Shown here: piece by piece, positions 1 to 11,700 of the stretch
How positions within the stretch are numbered: the stretch's first letter is position 1
How the letters are laid out: each line of letters opens with the position of its first letter
Source: Solanum dulcamara
Lineage: Eukaryota; Streptophyta; Magnoliopsida; Solanales; Solanaceae
Assembly: GCF_947179165.1 (NCBI RefSeq)
Contig: NC_077237.1
Coordinates: 88,574,341-88,638,340 of the forward strand
DNA length: 64,000 bases
Direction: 5' to 3'
Position numbers and translations under genes: made by a program
Notes under the pieces: generated by a model
The model's database searches: none
What the model saw: the letters and a program-made list of their open reading frames with translations, nothing else
Told to the model about the DNA's origin: nothing

Positions 1-130
1 TTGTATTGACATAAGCCTTTTTCATAATCAAATGACAAAAATATTTCTTTTTTTTAATATCGTATGAGTTGTGGCACTATCCAAAATGCACATATCTCCA
101 TTATTCATCTTGAATCCAATTAAAGACTGA
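1..130 (-). pseudogene. Copia pol start (aspartic protease), fragment
   Basis: Read on the minus strand, the window edge holds the beginning of a Copia polyprotein. A stretch reading CILDSATTHTIL carries the retroviral-type aspartic protease motif D-S-A and is the usual first block after gag in Copia elements. The frame meets stops soon after (near position 15), so this copy is broken. The rest of pol, if present, lies left of the window. About 590 bp of AT-rich non-coding DNA separate it from the gag stop, which is unusual for a compact gag-pol frame and suggests a later insertion or decay. Confidence 0.65.
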
Positions 131-715
131 TAAATTTATTTATCTTCATAAAATAAAAATGCATTGTAAGAAATAAAATAAGTAACAATTTTGCTAGAAA
201 AACATAAGTCCTTTTTTTTTAAAGTTAAATTATGATAATTTAGAATTTTAAAAAATTATATGATTCAATTATGATGAATGTTACAATAATTTAGTTTATG
301 GAATTATATACTTATTAACCTTAAATAAATATTATACACAAGTATTAAAAACAAATATAAAATATTATAAAACATTAATATAATATTATTCATCATGTAT
401 AGATAATTTGTTTATTGACAAAAATAATACAATCATTATATATTATTAATGTCTAAAACATTAACAAGAATAAACAATTAGTATAATGACATTAAATAAG
501 GCGAATATTATTTTTAGTAACAATATGATATTAAGATTAAATAATAGCACACTAATAGTAATTAATTACAACATTGTAAAATAGCACAATGTAATAAACA
601 ATATACAATTATCATAAAAATGTGACCTTGATTATTTTTTTTTTCAAATACATAAACGTAAAAACACAATAATTCGAAGTACATGATAACATATTGAAAA
701 ACATGAAATTAAACA

Positions 716-1769
716 TCAATTAAGATCCTTAAAAAAATCTTCAACCTCCAAATGAGTAATATCATTGAGGTCATTAAAATCATCATCCCTTAAGGCCAGA
801 TTTGCTTCAATATTATCATTATTCAAAGGCCTTGCCTCAACATTATTTTCGAACGCCAAGTGTGACTCTATCCGAGCATTAGAAGAAGAGGCACCACTTC
901 TATTTGCCTTTCTTTTAAAAGAATTTTGATAAAGTCTTACAAAATGCTCAGGCGTCCGACATTCATTTTTCTAGTGGCCTTTCATGCCACAACGATGACA
1001 GTTACTTTTTGAAGGGCCATTTTGAGAACTGATATTGTTCTCCCTTTTATGTTGACCACCACCTCGACGATTATTAAATCGTCTTCTGTCATTGCCACGT
1101 CCACGCACATTATTGTGGCCATAATTTTTATTTTGTCTTCTTTCAGACTGGCCATGTGCCTTTACCATATTTACTTCTGGTAACGGAGCAGTTCCAGTGG
1201 GACGGGCTTCATGATTTTTCATTAAAAAGGCATTATGTTGTTCAGCCACCAGAAGGCATGATATCAATTCAGAGTATTTTTTAAAAACCCTTTTCACGGT
1301 ATTGCTGCTGTAATATTACATTAGAGGCATGAAAAGTAGTTAGTGTCTTTTCTAACATGTCCTCATCATATATATTTTCCCCACATAATTTTAATTGGGA
1401 AGTTATTCTAAATACAACAGAATTATACTCAATTACGGTTTTAAAATCTTGAAACCGTAAGTGCATCCACTCATAACGAGCCCTTGGCAATACTGTTGCC
1501 CTGAGGTGGTCATACCTCCCTTTTAAGTCTTTCCACAATTCAAGTGGATCTTTCACTATCAAGTATTCCATTTTTAGGCTTTCATTTAGATGATGACGAA
1601 GGAAAATCATAGCCTTTGCTTTATCCTGACTTGATGCTGTATTTCCTTCAATTATAGCATCACCAAGACCCTTAGCGGTAAGGTGAATTTCAGCATCAAG
1701 TACCCATGACAAATAATTTTTACCAGAAATATCAAGTGCCACAAATTCCAATTTTGACAAGTTTGACAT
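716..1769 (-). pseudogene. Copia gag (UBN2-type) pseudogene
   Basis: The minus-strand frame starts at the ATG at 1767-1769 with MSNLSKLEFVALDISGKNYL, the typical N-terminus of plant UBN2/gag proteins of Copia elements. It runs through the capsid-like domain to about 1290, where an indel in a T/A run shifts the frame. The following frame continues the same protein (KKYSELISCLLVAEQ), then a basic RG-rich stretch and a CCHC zinc knuckle beginning CHRCGMKGH at about 974-1006. The Trp codon after GH is a TAG stop (971-973). Beyond it the same frame runs on to a natural TGA at 716-718 and includes the fourth knuckle ligand (KNEC). One frameshift and one nonsense change make it a dead gag. Confidence 0.85.
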
Positions 1770-1882
1770 TATGAAAATTAATTTGAAAGTAACAAAGATA
1801 ACTTAAAAATTAAATTTCTTTAGTAGATATACCTGATATAAAAGTTAATTTTCTGAAAAATTAGAGCTTCGTACTGATAATG

Positions 1883-2195
1883 TGTTATAAATTAACTAAC
1901 TTGACAATTTTATAAAGGAAGAAGAACAAGAGAATATGTATATAGAAAATATTAATAGAGAGAGTAGTAATATAGAGAGAGTAATAGTAATTCTCTTCTT
2001 TTATGTGTTTTGTGTGTTTTTACATTGAAGTTTAAGGTTATATTTATAGCCATATTTATAAGTGGAGGAAAATATTAATGGGTAATTTACCCACTTAAAA
2101 AGTAAATGGACTATCCACCATTTTAAGTGGACAACTATTTTATTTGGTTGATAATAAATAAAATTTAATAACCAATTTTCTAAATAAGGAGTTCA
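1883..2195 (-). mobile_element. Copia LTR (5' LTR of the minus-strand element)
   Basis: On the minus strand the segment begins TGAACTCC and ends TTTATAACA, giving TG...CA ends. It contains a TATA-like TATAAAT about two thirds from its start. Immediately inside (1866-1882) lies an ATTATCAGTACGAAGCTC-like stretch at the place where such elements keep their primer-binding site, and gag follows about 110 bp further. The second LTR is outside the window, so the outer border is inferred from the TG dinucleotide alone. The LTR ends only about 160 bp upstream of the LIP1P start codon. Confidence 0.6.
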
Positions 2196-2354
2196 CCCAT
2201 AGCTAACCAAACAAAAAACTACAGGCGGAGACTACAATGGCGAATCCCAAAATTTAATCCGCCATAGCCAAATTCTTCCTTCAATTTTCTTCATTCAACA
2301 TTTCTCAGGTTAATCAGAATTGCTCTTATTCTTTAAAATTTTCCCATTTCTCCA

Positions 2355-5300
2355 ATGTCTTGTTCTTCATCATCTCCTGTATACTTTCCTCTTCACAAAC
2401 CCCTCAACAAATCCACCCTTGTTTCTCCCAATTCTCAGATTTTTTCATCAAAAGGAAGAATTTTAAGCCGACCCATTAGCTGCGAATCATTGAAACTGAA
2501 ACCCGAATCGCCACCCTCAAATGGGTCGGTGTATCCCGGTGGAATGGGGCCGTACACAGGGAGAGATCCGTCGGTGAAGAAACCGGGTTGGTTGAGGCAA
2601 AAAGCACCACAAGGGGAGAAATATGAAGAGGTGAAGGAAACGCTATCTGGGCTTAAACTTAACACTGTTTGTGAAGAAGCTCAGTGTCCTAATATTGGAG
2701 AGTGTTGGAATGGTGGTGGAGATGGTATTGCTACTGCTACAATTATGCTTCTTGGAGATACTTGTACGCGTGGGTGTAGATTCTGTGCTGTGAAGACTAG
2801 TAGAAATCCTTCTCCTCCTGATCCTATGGAACCTGTTAACACTGCTAAAGCTATTGCCAGTTGGGGGTAATTTTTCTCTCTGTATATAACATGTTGCTAG
2901 GTGATTTTTTCTTTCTTTTAAATTGATAATGATGTAGTATTAGAATGAAACGGGCCAAAATAGAGTGCCTTTGCCAATAGTATTTCTAATTTGATTAGAG
3001 CTTTTCACTAACTGATGTAGGGATCAGTGTGAATTTTAGAGAACATGTTGAGAATTGGAATTAAATCGGTCCCTGTAGAACAGAACAGATGTAGAGGATT
3101 ATCTAGCCTTTCCCGACTATTGGGATTGATGTGTAGTTGATTGATTGTTAATGATTAGTGTTTTGTAGCCACTAGCAAAACTCATCTGCATTGTGCTTGA
3201 ATTTGTATAATTGTTGTAGAATATTGCTTATAGGAATGTAGTACCAATATGAAACAACTTCATTTTGGGTGTCTGATGGAAAATAAACCCTGTTTAAACA
3301 GATATATACAGAACGTTCCTACTTATGTTTTGCAAAGTTGAAGCTTTCTTTATTGCTAATTAAATTGCTGTCACAATACCTGGAAGTCTGGAACTAGCTT
3401 ATGTTTCTGTAGTTTATGTTGTATATATGTGGTAGGAGTAAGAGTTCCTTGATTTTCTGCTGCAGTGTGGATTACATTGTCTTAACTAGCGTTGATCGTG
3501 ATGACATACCTGATGGAGGGAGTGGCCACTTTGCTGAAACAGTCAAAGCCATGAAGGTACGGAGTATATTGTTATCACTAAACCTAGTGTTCTTTGTGTT
3601 TTTTCAAATGTAACTGTGCACGATTGGATCAAGTGCAACTAACTGGATTTGTGATTATATGATTTTCTCAGTTGCTCAAGCCTGATATCATGGTTGAGTG
3701 TTTAACTTCTGATTTCCGTGGTGATCTAAGTGCTGTGTCTACTCTAGTTCACTCTGGATTAGATGTTTTTGCACACAACATCGAAACTGTGAAACGACTT
3801 CAACGTATTGTTAGAGATCCTAGGGCAGGGTAAGTTCTGTAAGACTCTTTCTTCTTCTCGGTTTTGTGCTGTGAGTACTCCTAATTTTTTAATCATTTAC
3901 AACTTTTCTTGATGAGTTTGTCATTTATAGCTTTTCTATACAGCCAGTTGGTTTTGCCAGATTTAGAGACTTGATGTGTATATTCTGAACTGAAATGTTG
4001 ATCAATATACCTTTGTTGTCCCAAATTTAACAATTTACCGAACATTTGTTAAGGAAGAATACATGCAAGGTTATTACAGTTGGTGTTGCTTTCCTCTTTT
4101 TTAATCATTAACATATTGAGTGATTCCCTCTGCTAACTTATGGATTAAACTTGAGCTCGACATTTTGGTACTTTTGGCAATTCTAACCATTGCCTAAGTA
4201 AGGTCATCTTGTGGTCAAAATATATATATTTTTCGAACGGTTATTGTTAAAATGTACTTGTATGTTTCCTATCAAATTTTGAGTACTCCTACTGATGGAG
4301 AGCATATTCCCCCTTCATTAATTACTGTAAGGACTGGGAGGAGGTCCGTTTATTGTTTAAGGCACAGGGAGGGAGGTTGCTATCTGCTCAATTGAAGGTT
4401 TAGTATTAGCCTATTAGGTATGGATTTTAAGTTTGGACTCGAAGCTTTATTGTAATTTGTAGGTGCAAAGAAGTCCAAAATAGTCCCTTACATTTGGGAA
4501 TTAACTCAAAATTATCCCTTAAATATATGGTGGAGCACTAATATCCCTCCAAGTATTCAAAATTGGTGCACATTTAGTACAGGGTAACAGCTTCTGTCAA
4601 AACACAAATGGCAGAATCGCAGAAGTGCCAAATCTGCACATGTCTGGCTCTCAAACATAAAGAAAAGCTCTTTTCCCATGCTTCCGGTTACTTTTGAAGA
4701 AGCACCTAACAAAATTTATAGGCATATGACATACTCTTACCAGATGGAGAAAAATCTTTGAAATTACATAGAAGAAAATGTAAACGGAGAATATAAAGTT
4801 TAAATGAATCTAATAAACAAACAGATAAAATATGAAGATGAAATTTATAAGAATCCTTTAGGATGTGAATTTTACACCTTTCACTCTCTAGTCATTGGGT
4901 TACATTATTGTAAGTGACAAGAGCAACCCCAGTCACGAGCAATCCATTGAAAGGCTTTCTTCACTTCCAACCCCAGTCACGAGCAATCCATTGAAAGGCT
5001 TTCTTCACTTCCAAATTTCCTTAATAATCTCTCCCTCTCTTTCTCTATTCGTACCTTTCTGCTGCATTATGCTCGTCTCCTTTTTCTTTTGGTTTTCTAA
5101 TTTTCACATCTACAATCTATTTGTCTTGATCATGTGTAAGTTTTTGAGTTATGAAGAAGAACATGCCCATCAACTGAAACTTTGAAGAATAATCATCTGG
5201 TTACCCAATACCCACCAGGCTACCACTCTGCCCTTCCTCACCCATAAATGCTCACCTTTTAGGTATTAGTGTGAGCGTGAAATTTGGACCCCCTGGCTGC

Positions 5301-7768
5301 TATTGAATTTGGATACAGATGAAAATAATGGATCGGATGCTGGATTTTGCAGCATCAGAGAGGGTGCGGAGGAGTGTCTTGCGAGTTGTAAATTTCGAGG
5401 ACTAGAGGAGCATTCTGATTTGGGGAACGACGCAACAACTATATTGGACATCACTCTTCCAAGAACAAGAAAGGGGATGATGTCTGTTGGGCATAAAGTG
5501 AAAGAACATGGCTTCTGTTTCTGTTTGGGAAACAAAAATATAGGAATAGTGACTTTTGCCATTTCTGTTGGATTAAAACTGTTAGACTAAACTAAATGTG
5601 CACCACTATTGAATACTAGGAGGACCAGTAGTGCTCCACTGTATATTTAAGGGACGATTTTGAGTTAATGTCCAAACTTAAGGGACCATTTTGTTTTTTT
5701 CCTCGGTGTAGGTTCATGATAATGCATTGTGTCTTGTAAAGTCATACTACAAGGAGTTACCGTGGAGCGGGAGAAGAAATCAGTGTGGAATTATGTGTTA
5801 GGGGTACCAAAGCACTTGGATCTATATTTAACATGTTTATTCATGAATAACCCCCTGTCATATGGATGCTTTGTACCCAAAAGAGAAGTTTAAGCTCCCT
5901 CAGATTCTAAGAACTTTTTGAGTTAAGAGGGTACATTAGTTACTTTCAGGCTGCTGAGTGGCTATTTTTATGAGGACAGGTAGCTCAAGGTTTAGGAAGC
6001 GTAAAGTTTTGTGAATTAGAACTTCTAGAATGTCTGGTACTCCAGTCTTCAAGCAAGACTCAATCGGAATTGTTACATTATAAAGTCTCTTCGTTTGGAC
6101 TTTGCTCTCTCTTCATCGAACACTGTTCTATATTGCCAAGCATGCCGAAGTAAAAAAAGTTCCTCAGTGGTTTTATGAGGAAAGTTTACTATCAGTTTAC
6201 CTCTTCCAATGTTTCCTGATAAAAGAAGAGGACGATCCAATCATAACTAATGGAATCACTTCTGGGCAACATTACAAGTTCTGCATTAGAGTAGACAAGA
6301 CTTAACGTAGATATACATTAAGAGGGAATATCAACTGATATCTGGTTAATATCAGCTCTAAGTCTAGAAAGCAAATATGTCATATAAACTGAATACGGTG
6401 TAACTTAAACAATCATCTTTTAGTCTGAAGGGTAAACATCATGGAAATGCAAAACTGAGTCGGAAAACTGGATTTTGCACTTAGTCAAGCCAGTCCCAAG
6501 GGATGAATGTAATTGAATGTGCTAGAATGTTATAAAAAAGTTGTATATCTATTTATGTGTGAAAATGATAAATTCTAGAGCGCTAAGCATAATTTTCTGT
6601 GTCGGGAACAAACTGATTCACAATTTGTGTGAATTCATGAATTGCCTGCGCATCATAATTAACTTTTGTGATACTTATCCCTAGAATAGGAATAACTATA
6701 ATTACTAGTATGAGATGCTAAATGCTTTCACATTGGATGACGCAGGTATGAACAAAGTCTATCTGTGCTTAAACATGCAAAGCTTGATAAGAAAGGGATG
6801 ATAACAAAAACTTCTATAATGTTGGGACTTGGTGAAACTGATGATGAGCTGAAGGAAGCCATGGCTGACCTAAGGGCCATAGATGTTGATATTTTGACAC
6901 TGGGCCAGTATTTACAGGTGAGCAATATGGTACCCGGATTCAACCTCTAGATAGAAAGTGGCTTTACTGGTTCAAATAACTACTTATGGGATGGCCTACT
7001 GATTTCTGCTGTCTTTCCACTTTCGTGTTCTCAGAAGTCTTCATTTAGTGCCCGTTTGGATTGGCTTATTTTAGGTGCTTTTAAGCAAAAAGAACTTTTA
7101 AGCAGTTTTGAAGTATTTGAGAAAAGTTAAAAGGTGCTTATAAGCACTTATTTTTAAACCAAAACAACAAAAATAAGCATAAAGCCAATCCAAACAGGCT
7201 CTTAATCTGTTTTTGATGTTTGAATTTTGTGATCCACTGATGCTGTATCTCTTTTTGTCGTATCTCCTCTTTGAGGCTCCTAGCAGCTTAGACTAAGAAA
7301 GTCATCTCTCATTTTGTGCAGCCAACCCCATTACATCTTACTGTCAAAGAATATGTTACCCCTGAAAAGTTTGCTTTTTGGAAGGACTATGGAGAGTCTA
7401 TTGGCTTCCGTTATGTTGCCAGTGGTCCTTTGGTAAGACCTTACACTAATACCAATCTCCTTTCGATAAGAAATGCCTGCTTTTGAAGTTTGATTTTAGT
7501 TTTTCAATGGAAATTCCAACTAGATCATGGATGGTACTAGTGAATCACAGACAACTCTTGTGAAACAGGAGAATCGGACTTACTTCGTTCTTAATGATGT
7601 CATCTGTCAAACTTTCAATCTTCTTTTTGACTGCTCCAATTGTGTAAGCTTTGTGATTTAACTGAATTTTTTCTTCTCCAGGTTCGATCCTCCTACCGAG
7701 CAGGAGAACTGTTTGTTCAGACTATGGTGAAAGAGAGTGCCAGAAATGCACAAACTATGTCACAATAA
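2355..7768 (+). CDS. LIP1P: Lipoyl synthase, plastidial (radical SAM)
   Basis: Inserts two sulfur atoms into protein-bound octanoyl groups to make lipoyl cofactor, in the plastid mainly for pyruvate dehydrogenase E2. Six exons: 2355-2866, 3466-3556, 3672-3829, 6746-6917, 7322-7432, 7682-7768. All introns are GT-AG and phases agree, giving 376 residues, normal for the plastid form. The first 50 or so residues are Ser-rich and basic, fitting a transit peptide. The auxiliary [4Fe-4S] cysteines are C106, C111 and C117; the radical SAM CxxxCxxC is C137, C141, C144. The C-terminal RSSYRAGE motif, which supplies a serine cluster ligand, is at about 350-357. Intron 3 is 2.9 kb because of a transposon; intron 4 carries a MITE. 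Exons 5-6 are duplicated at 13568-14436. Identity is very sure; plastid targeting is inferred from the N-terminus. Confidence 0.96.
4465..5706. mobile_element. Non-autonomous long-TIR transposon in LIP1P intron 3
   Basis: The left end (GCAAAGAAGTCCAAAATAGTCCC onward) matches the reverse complement of the right end over roughly 110-160 bp, including the shared stretches TTAACTCAAAAT, CCCTTAAATATA, GTGGAGCACTA and GGTGCACATTTAGT. The flanks share TGTAGGT (4458-4464 and 5707-5713), a possible target-site duplication. Long terminal inverted repeats and an interior without a recognisable transposase suggest a non-autonomous Mutator-like element, but the class is inferred. Interior ORFs of about 95 codons on either strand (for example 5303-5590) show no domain I recognise. 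Confidence 0.75.
4925..5012 (+). repeat. 44-bp perfect tandem duplication
   Basis: Two adjacent identical 44-bp units (4925-4968 and 4969-5012), each starting AACCCCAGTCACGAGC and ending TCACTTCC, lie inside the long-TIR transposon. Perfect identity suggests a recent event. Confidence 0.9.
7048..7201. mobile_element. Tourist/PIF-Harbinger-like MITE, LIP1P intron 4
   Basis: A 154-bp element with inverted ends: GTGCCCGTTTGGATTGGCTT on the left, and the reverse complement of the right end reads GAGCCTGTTTGGATTGGCTT. It is flanked by TTA on both sides (7045-7047, 7202-7204), the target-site duplication expected for PIF/Harbinger elements. The interior AGGTGCTTTTAAGC / AAGTGCTTATAAG type sequence is common in Solanaceae introns. 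Confidence 0.8.
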
Positions 7769-8253
7769 TGCGCTGCCTCTTCTCACACACATATACAAGA
7801 AGCTGCATTTTGATTATTTTTGAGAGCTTGATGATTATGTCAAGAACACGAGATCTGAACTCACAAATACTCTATAGTCACAGCTTTGATCTTTGATCAA
7901 TGGATGAATCTTACAGAGCCTTAAAAGGCCAACTTTGCCTTTTGATTGTTGTACTTTTTTCTTTAATTCTGTTTGGTTGATTCTGTATACAAAACTAGAA
8001 GGAAATTAGTTTGTTAAATCAATTTCTTTAATGGTAGTAGATGTTTGGAAAAAATTGTGTAATCAATTTCTTGTTTTTTTTTTTGGAGGATTTGTTTTCA
8101 TGTGACCCTCCTGTTTGTAATTATCTCTTTTATGCTAATATAATGAGGTAGAGCCTCTCATTACTATGAGAGGAATGAGAGGTTCTAGCTTGAGTGGATG
8201 GCTTACTTTTTCTCTTATCCCTCTCCGAGAGCAACTCGAACTCACAACCTTAT
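7769..8253. other. LIP1P 3' region and intergenic DNA
   Basis: Holds the LIP1P 3' UTR and spacer. A short palindrome (GAACCTCTCATTCC-like pair around 8150-8190, GAGCCTCTCATTACTATGAGAGG) could fold as a hairpin. No gene is seen. The same sequence recurs at 14437-14887. Confidence 0.5.
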
Positions 8254-8455
8254 GACTCGTTTAGCAGGAGGGATAAATGATAACTTATCTTGAGATTATT
8301 TGTAGAATGAGTTTATTCCATGTTTGGTTGAGATAAAATCGTGAAAAATCTTATTTTGAGATTATAACATTATTTTTATCTCACATTAAGGGTAAAATAT
8401 AACTAATTTCAGAATAATTAATCCTGATATGACTTGTTCCCAATCAAACGAGCTC
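8254..8455. mobile_element. MITE-like TIR element upstream of ROMO1
   Basis: The left end reads GACTCGTTTAGCAGGAGGGATAA and the right end, reverse-complemented, begins GAGCTCGTTTGATTGG. The interior carries GTTTGGTTGAGATAAAATC and TTTTATCTCACATTA, the style of a widespread Solanaceae MITE family. No clear target-site duplication was found. In duplication copy 2 the left terminus is deleted (about 53 bp missing, junction near 14888). It sits about 280 bp upstream of the ROMO1 start codon and may overlap its promoter. Confidence 0.5.
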
Positions 8456-8735
8456 ATAGAATGAAAAGTAAGGAGTGTTTACTATCCAAGCAACTTCATC
8501 CTGTCACAAATAAATAAATAGAGCGGCTGGTTTAATTAAAAAACAAATAAGAGTGTTTGAAAATATATTTGAGGGACTATTGTGAACTTACCTATAACAT
8601 GAGGGAGGGATCTGTATATTCATTTTCCCTACAGGTCCTCAGAAGGGCAACTATATAACCCATTTGTTTCTTCACTGAACAACGAACTCAAATTCCCCAT
8701 TGAAGAAAGAGAAAGAAGAGAGAGAAAGAGCAAAA

Positions 8736-11700
8736 ATGGCGAGAGATAGCTGCCTGGCGCGTGTGACGGCGGGGGTGGCCGTCGGTGGTGCAATTGGTGG
8801 CGCTGTTGGTAACTTCCTTCAAACTTTTCTTCTTAAACCCTACTAACCATTTTCTCATTTTTTGCTTATTCTTTGCCGTTAATCGAAACCCCATAAACCG
8901 AAACGTACTGTTGATGTTATTCTATTTGATAAGAAAAGCATCCATTCATCAAATTCATTATGAAATTGGCTTTAGAAATGACTATTTAGTAATCCAGGAT
9001 TCATATAGTCGATCCCGAATTGTTTAGGACTGAGGAGGAGGAGGAGTCGTTGTTTGTTATTGTAGTTATTTCTAATTGTATTCTAGATTTTGAACTTGTT
9101 TGATAGAGTAATATAGTCGATGAGGATTCATATAGCTAACCCCGGCTTGTTTGGGACTAGGGAGTAGTTGTTGGTGTCATTTCTCAATTGTGTTCTAGAT
9201 TTTATGAGCTTGTTTGATAGAGTAATATAGTCAGTGAGGAGTCATAAAGCCAACCCCGGCTTGTTTGGGACTGAGTAGTAGTAGTAGTAGTAGTCGATGT
9301 CATTTCTCAATTGTATTCTAGATTTATGAGGTTGTTTGATGGTTGTTGCTAACTCTACTTATTTGAGCTTTGTATAGTTGATTTCAAGTCTGATAGAGGA
9401 GGAGAGTGGAGTATGTTGAAAGGCAGACTAGAAATAGTCAATGATCTAAATGGGTCCGAGTAGAGTGAAATTGATATAGAAGATTTCCATAACAGACACT
9501 GACTAATTTGGGATTGAGGGATAATGGATGGACTATTTGGGAATTGATTGATGACATTATATCAATTAGATGGCGATTTTGTTGGTTTATCAATGATTCT
9601 GATAGGAAATGGCAGAAGGGAACTCTTATTTAATAAACCTTAGGGTCGGGCCTTCATACTGGAAAGATCATATTCATAGTTAATGAAGGGTGACAGAGCT
9701 AGAGTACAGAAACATTAGCTATTAGTTCCAATTAGTGGAATGAAATGGGTTGGATTAGAGAAGAATGGTGTAATGGATTCATATAGCTGGCCCGCTTGTT
9801 TAGGATTGAGGTGTAGTTGATTGTTTGTGCTGTATATTGGCAGGAAATGTGTGGACAGGTTAACATTTTCTTTCTGCATAAAACTGTTCTGCAGTACTAG
9901 AAGTAGACTTAACATATAATTATGCTTAGTAATTTCCTTTTTTTTTGGATATGTGAGAAATCACTGCAGGTCAGTAGCTCATAGTTTGAAAGTCGATGAG
10001 TAATGGGTCCATTCGTCTACCTTTTTCTACTTAAACACTAGGCTTTTATCTGTGGCGGAGTTTGAATTCATGACGTGTGCCTAACCGACACATCACATGC
10101 TACTCCCTTACCACTAGATCATAACCCTTGGGGTCTTTGCTTAGTAATGTTAGTATATTATAAAAAAGAAACAGTAATTTTTCTTAATTGGCATCAGCAG
10201 ATGAAAGACATGCAACTTTTCTTTTAAGGCAAGAATAAGGAACGAGCAACCTTTTCTTTTTGATAATGTAAGATTAAAAGGCGAGCAACTTAGTTTTTTG
10301 ATAAGGTAGATAAAAGACAAGCAACCTTTTATGAACTGGATTATAGATGTGTTACACCTGGTATCTAATTACATTACCACATTAGGAAGTAAGAAAGAGA
10401 CTTGGAAACCAAACACACTTTTTGTAGTTTGGTGGACTTAAAATTGAGAAGCAGCCCAAATAGTAGTAAAAATATTGGGTTTTGTAGTTGGTGTAAAAGG
10501 AGGAATTATAGTTAAATATGGTGAAGGAAGTATATCCCTCACATCTATTTTTCGAATGAAGGGTCAATCGAGGTTATTAAAGTATATTTTAAAATTTCCT
10601 TTTAGAGTTTTTTACCTCTTGCTCCATTGGCTACTGACCGGGACTATGCCATTTATTGAACATATATATTTTTATGGTAAGATGTTTACCTAAGATCTCT
10701 CATATACTGAGTTGGAAAATAGAAAACTTTTGGGCAGGTTCAATTTGTTAGAAGTAAGAATACTTGTCGCTAAGGCACGTGGAAAATATTTTCCATTTTG
10801 GCTTTATGATGCATTTTTGTAGGAGGTTCTTTATAACTGAATTCATACTTTCACTTTCACCAGTTGAGTGTACTTACCCTTACTAGGGCCTAGAATGATG
10901 TCAAAAACTTTTCATGCTCGAAGATTTCAAAATGAAGTATGATTAGTTTTATGGCAATGTCTCGATCAGACATCACCGAAAGAAGATTCAGTAATTTGAA
11001 CTGCATTTGATTCATAATGTTCATTTGTAGGTGCTGTTTATGGGACATATGAGGCTGTTAGATACAAGGTAAGTTCGTCATCCTTTTCTACCATCTGAAG
11101 TTAATAATCTGTGATTGCAATCTTGCTTCAACTCTTCTCCTTTCTTTATTAGTATTATTTAAAAATCTGCTAGCTAGATTTAATGGCAATTCTCCACTTC
11201 TTGGTTTTAGTAGTGCAAGTACATATCCTAAACAAAAGAAGTAGTGCAAGCAAAAAATCTAGGTTTTGACCAGTTACAAAATAAAAAAATCTAGGTTTGT
11301 CTTTGATCTTTAATTATTGATTTCATAGAAGTGCCTTCCTAGCTATATACATGTGGAAGAATACTGCAGTTTATGGTTGAGGATCTTACTTACAAGAGCA
11401 ACAACTCTTTCTTTTCTTTTTCATTTTAAATCAATTTTTGGATTAAGTAGGTTAATAATAAGGATTCTGCTTTTGTTCTTTTTGTTTCTTTACCTTTGTG
11501 TCGAGATTTCTATGATTGTTTCCTCCTTTTTTTGGCGATTGAGATGCAAGCGAAATCTGTGGATCCTCTAAGTTCCATGTTGTGGTTCCTTATTATAGTC
11601 TTCTTAAATTTGCTCAAGTGTGTCCAACTTCTTATAGTCTTATTAGCCCATGACAACAAGAACTTTCTGAATATTTTACAGGTTCCTGGCTTAATGAAAA

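Noticed and set aside
5303..5590. 95-codon frame in LIP1P intron 3, with an overlapping antisense frame
   Set aside because: It lies inside a transposon bounded by inverted repeats, has no recognisable domain, and both strands are open by chance.
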